From: Rhabdophis nuchalis
Taxonomy: Eukaryota; Chordata; Lepidosauria; Squamata; Natricidae
Length of the DNA stretch: 64,000 nucleotides
Reading direction: 5' to 3'
NCBI GenBank assembly: GCA_039707465.1
Contig: CM077644.1
Location: 84,328,375-84,392,374, forward strand
Part shown: positions 62,866 to 64,000 of the stretch, piece after piece
Numbering within the stretch: the first letter of the stretch is position 1
How the letters are laid out: every line of letters starts with the position of its first letter
The notes under the pieces: model-generated
The model's database searches: none
What the model was told of the DNA's origin: nothing
The model's input: only the letters and a program-made list of their open reading frames with translations
Made by a program: the position numbers and the translations under genes

Positions 62866-64000
62866 TTGCTATGTTTAAAAAATGTAATTCAACCAAAACT
62901 TTGAAGGAATTATTCATAAAGGCTTCCTGTAGCCCCAAAGCCACAGATTAGATAGTCTTGAGATATACACTTATCGGTACTCAGGAGTAAACCACCTTGA
63001 ATCCAATATGATCCAGAATCACATGTCTGTATAGACATTAACAGGGTTGTGTTGCATGGTATATGACTCGATATATTCAGAAGTCCTTCATAATTACTTC
63101 TTGACTTCATTATCTCCAAAGTCATTTTGCCTCTAAAATTGTCTCTAAAACATTCTCAACCATTTTGTGTCTAAAATTGGATCATGTGCTCCTGGACAGA
63201 TATTAAAATGATTTTGATTTAATTTTGATTTGATGAATAGGAATTTTAAAAAAGTAATATATGACTTTAGAATTTTATTACCAAGGTATTGCATCTCAAT
63301 GAAAGGCAACCTCAAAGTAATATTTTACAGCCATGGCTATAACATCTTTAGCATCAACGTACATTGAGAGAAGGTAACTTTTATTCCCAGTAACAAGGGA
63401 CCTCTATGCGTCACCAGCAATTTTTCTATGATGAAATATTATAGTATCCCTGGGATAAGAAACATAGTGTTCCTTATCACAGTTGCCCTCATTTGTCTCT
63501 GCTTTCAGTTATTGGTAACTTTTAGCACTGTTTGTGGCTGCTCATGTTCCAACTTTGGAGGCAAGGACTTTGAAAGGTCACCCATCCTCATCCGTACCTT
63601 GGGGAACTCATTGCACCAACTACACAGAGAGGAGTTTGTTTCCTTTCCACACATTTGTTTGCCTTCTTGTTTTAGCCCATCCATATTTGCACACACCATT
63701 TAAACTGGTGCCCACGGGCAGTTTCCTTCCTCTCTTTAGTTATACTCCCAGGCTGGCTTTGTGCGATTGATCAAAGGTCTGCTTTTGGTGTATCTCAGCT
63801 CTAGGACTTCAAAACATCACGCGGAACAGCCGATGGCCACTTGCCTCAAAACACACCTGAGGCATGTATTAATGGAGCAATAAAATATGGCCTGCTCTCC
63901 CTTAACGCTAGCATCCCATTCCATATGAATTACATCTTCCCCAGACTTTGCCATGGGCAATCCAGTGTTTCATCTTCATGTCTGATTTGAGACTTCGCCC
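62866..64000. other. AT-rich sequence to window end, nothing recognised
   Basis: The frame at 63428-63703 (91 residues) begins with a hydrophobic segment but has no domain I recognise and no supporting splice or promoter context. I leave it unannotated. Confidence 0.4.

Noticed and set aside
63428..63703. Small membrane-protein-like frame
   Set aside because: A hydrophobic start alone is not evidence. No family match was recognised and the AT-rich context offers no gene structure.

Overview
This window looks like non-coding snake (squamate, probably colubroid) nuclear DNA. The evidence is its repeat content: a BovB/RTE LINE, two Sauria-type SINEs with an ACCTTT-like tail, a CR1/L3 'Snake1'-type LINE ending in an ATTCT microsatellite tail, a SPIN hAT element, many L2-clade LINE copies whose 3' ends carry a 'CCGCCC...GGGCGG' motif and AAAT-rich tail, and several hAT miniature elements with 8-bp target duplications. 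I see no confident host protein-coding exon, no rRNA or tRNA gene and no CRISPR array. The long open frames belong to retrotransposons or are chance.

Layout. 1-3407: a BovB copy split by a younger L2 insertion, followed by a SPIN miniature element with an exact 8-bp target duplication. 3868-9650: scattered L2 and Snake1 fragments and two small hAT-like elements in AT-rich background. 9669-10861, 16383-18363 and about 61231-62865: three minus-strand elements that encode only an L1-type ORF1 protein and then go straight to a short 3' tail and poly(A). Two of the three have intact reading frames. 19812-33740: mostly unique AT-rich sequence with L2, SINE and two related GC-rich hAT elements. 33740-41660: an old L2-like LINE broken by hAT elements, a Sauria SINE, a CR1 copy carrying two hAT insertions, and a nearly full-length L2 (38277-41660). 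41660-44900: 3 kb almost free of recognisable repeats. 44904-49520: hAT elements, a long purine tract and a hairpin-bearing repeat. 49809-53872: a second nearly full-length L2 on the minus strand, with a plus-strand L2 inserted head-on into its 3' UTR. 54344-61098: more hAT elements, a CR1 fragment, a decayed RTE-like LINE and R4/Dong-like relics.

How the parts relate. The autonomous LINEs are all broken: BovB by stops and an insertion, the L2 copies by frameshifts, a CpG-type stop or loss of the reverse transcriptase core. The non-autonomous elements (SINEs, hAT miniature elements, ORF1-only L1 derivatives) depended on enzymes encoded elsewhere. The observation I rate highest is the ORF1-only L1 family, which resembles the mammalian HAL1 ('half-L1') design. 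Second is a set of hAT miniature elements with shared termini but quite different interiors. Their exact 8-bp duplications allow relative dating of nested insertions.
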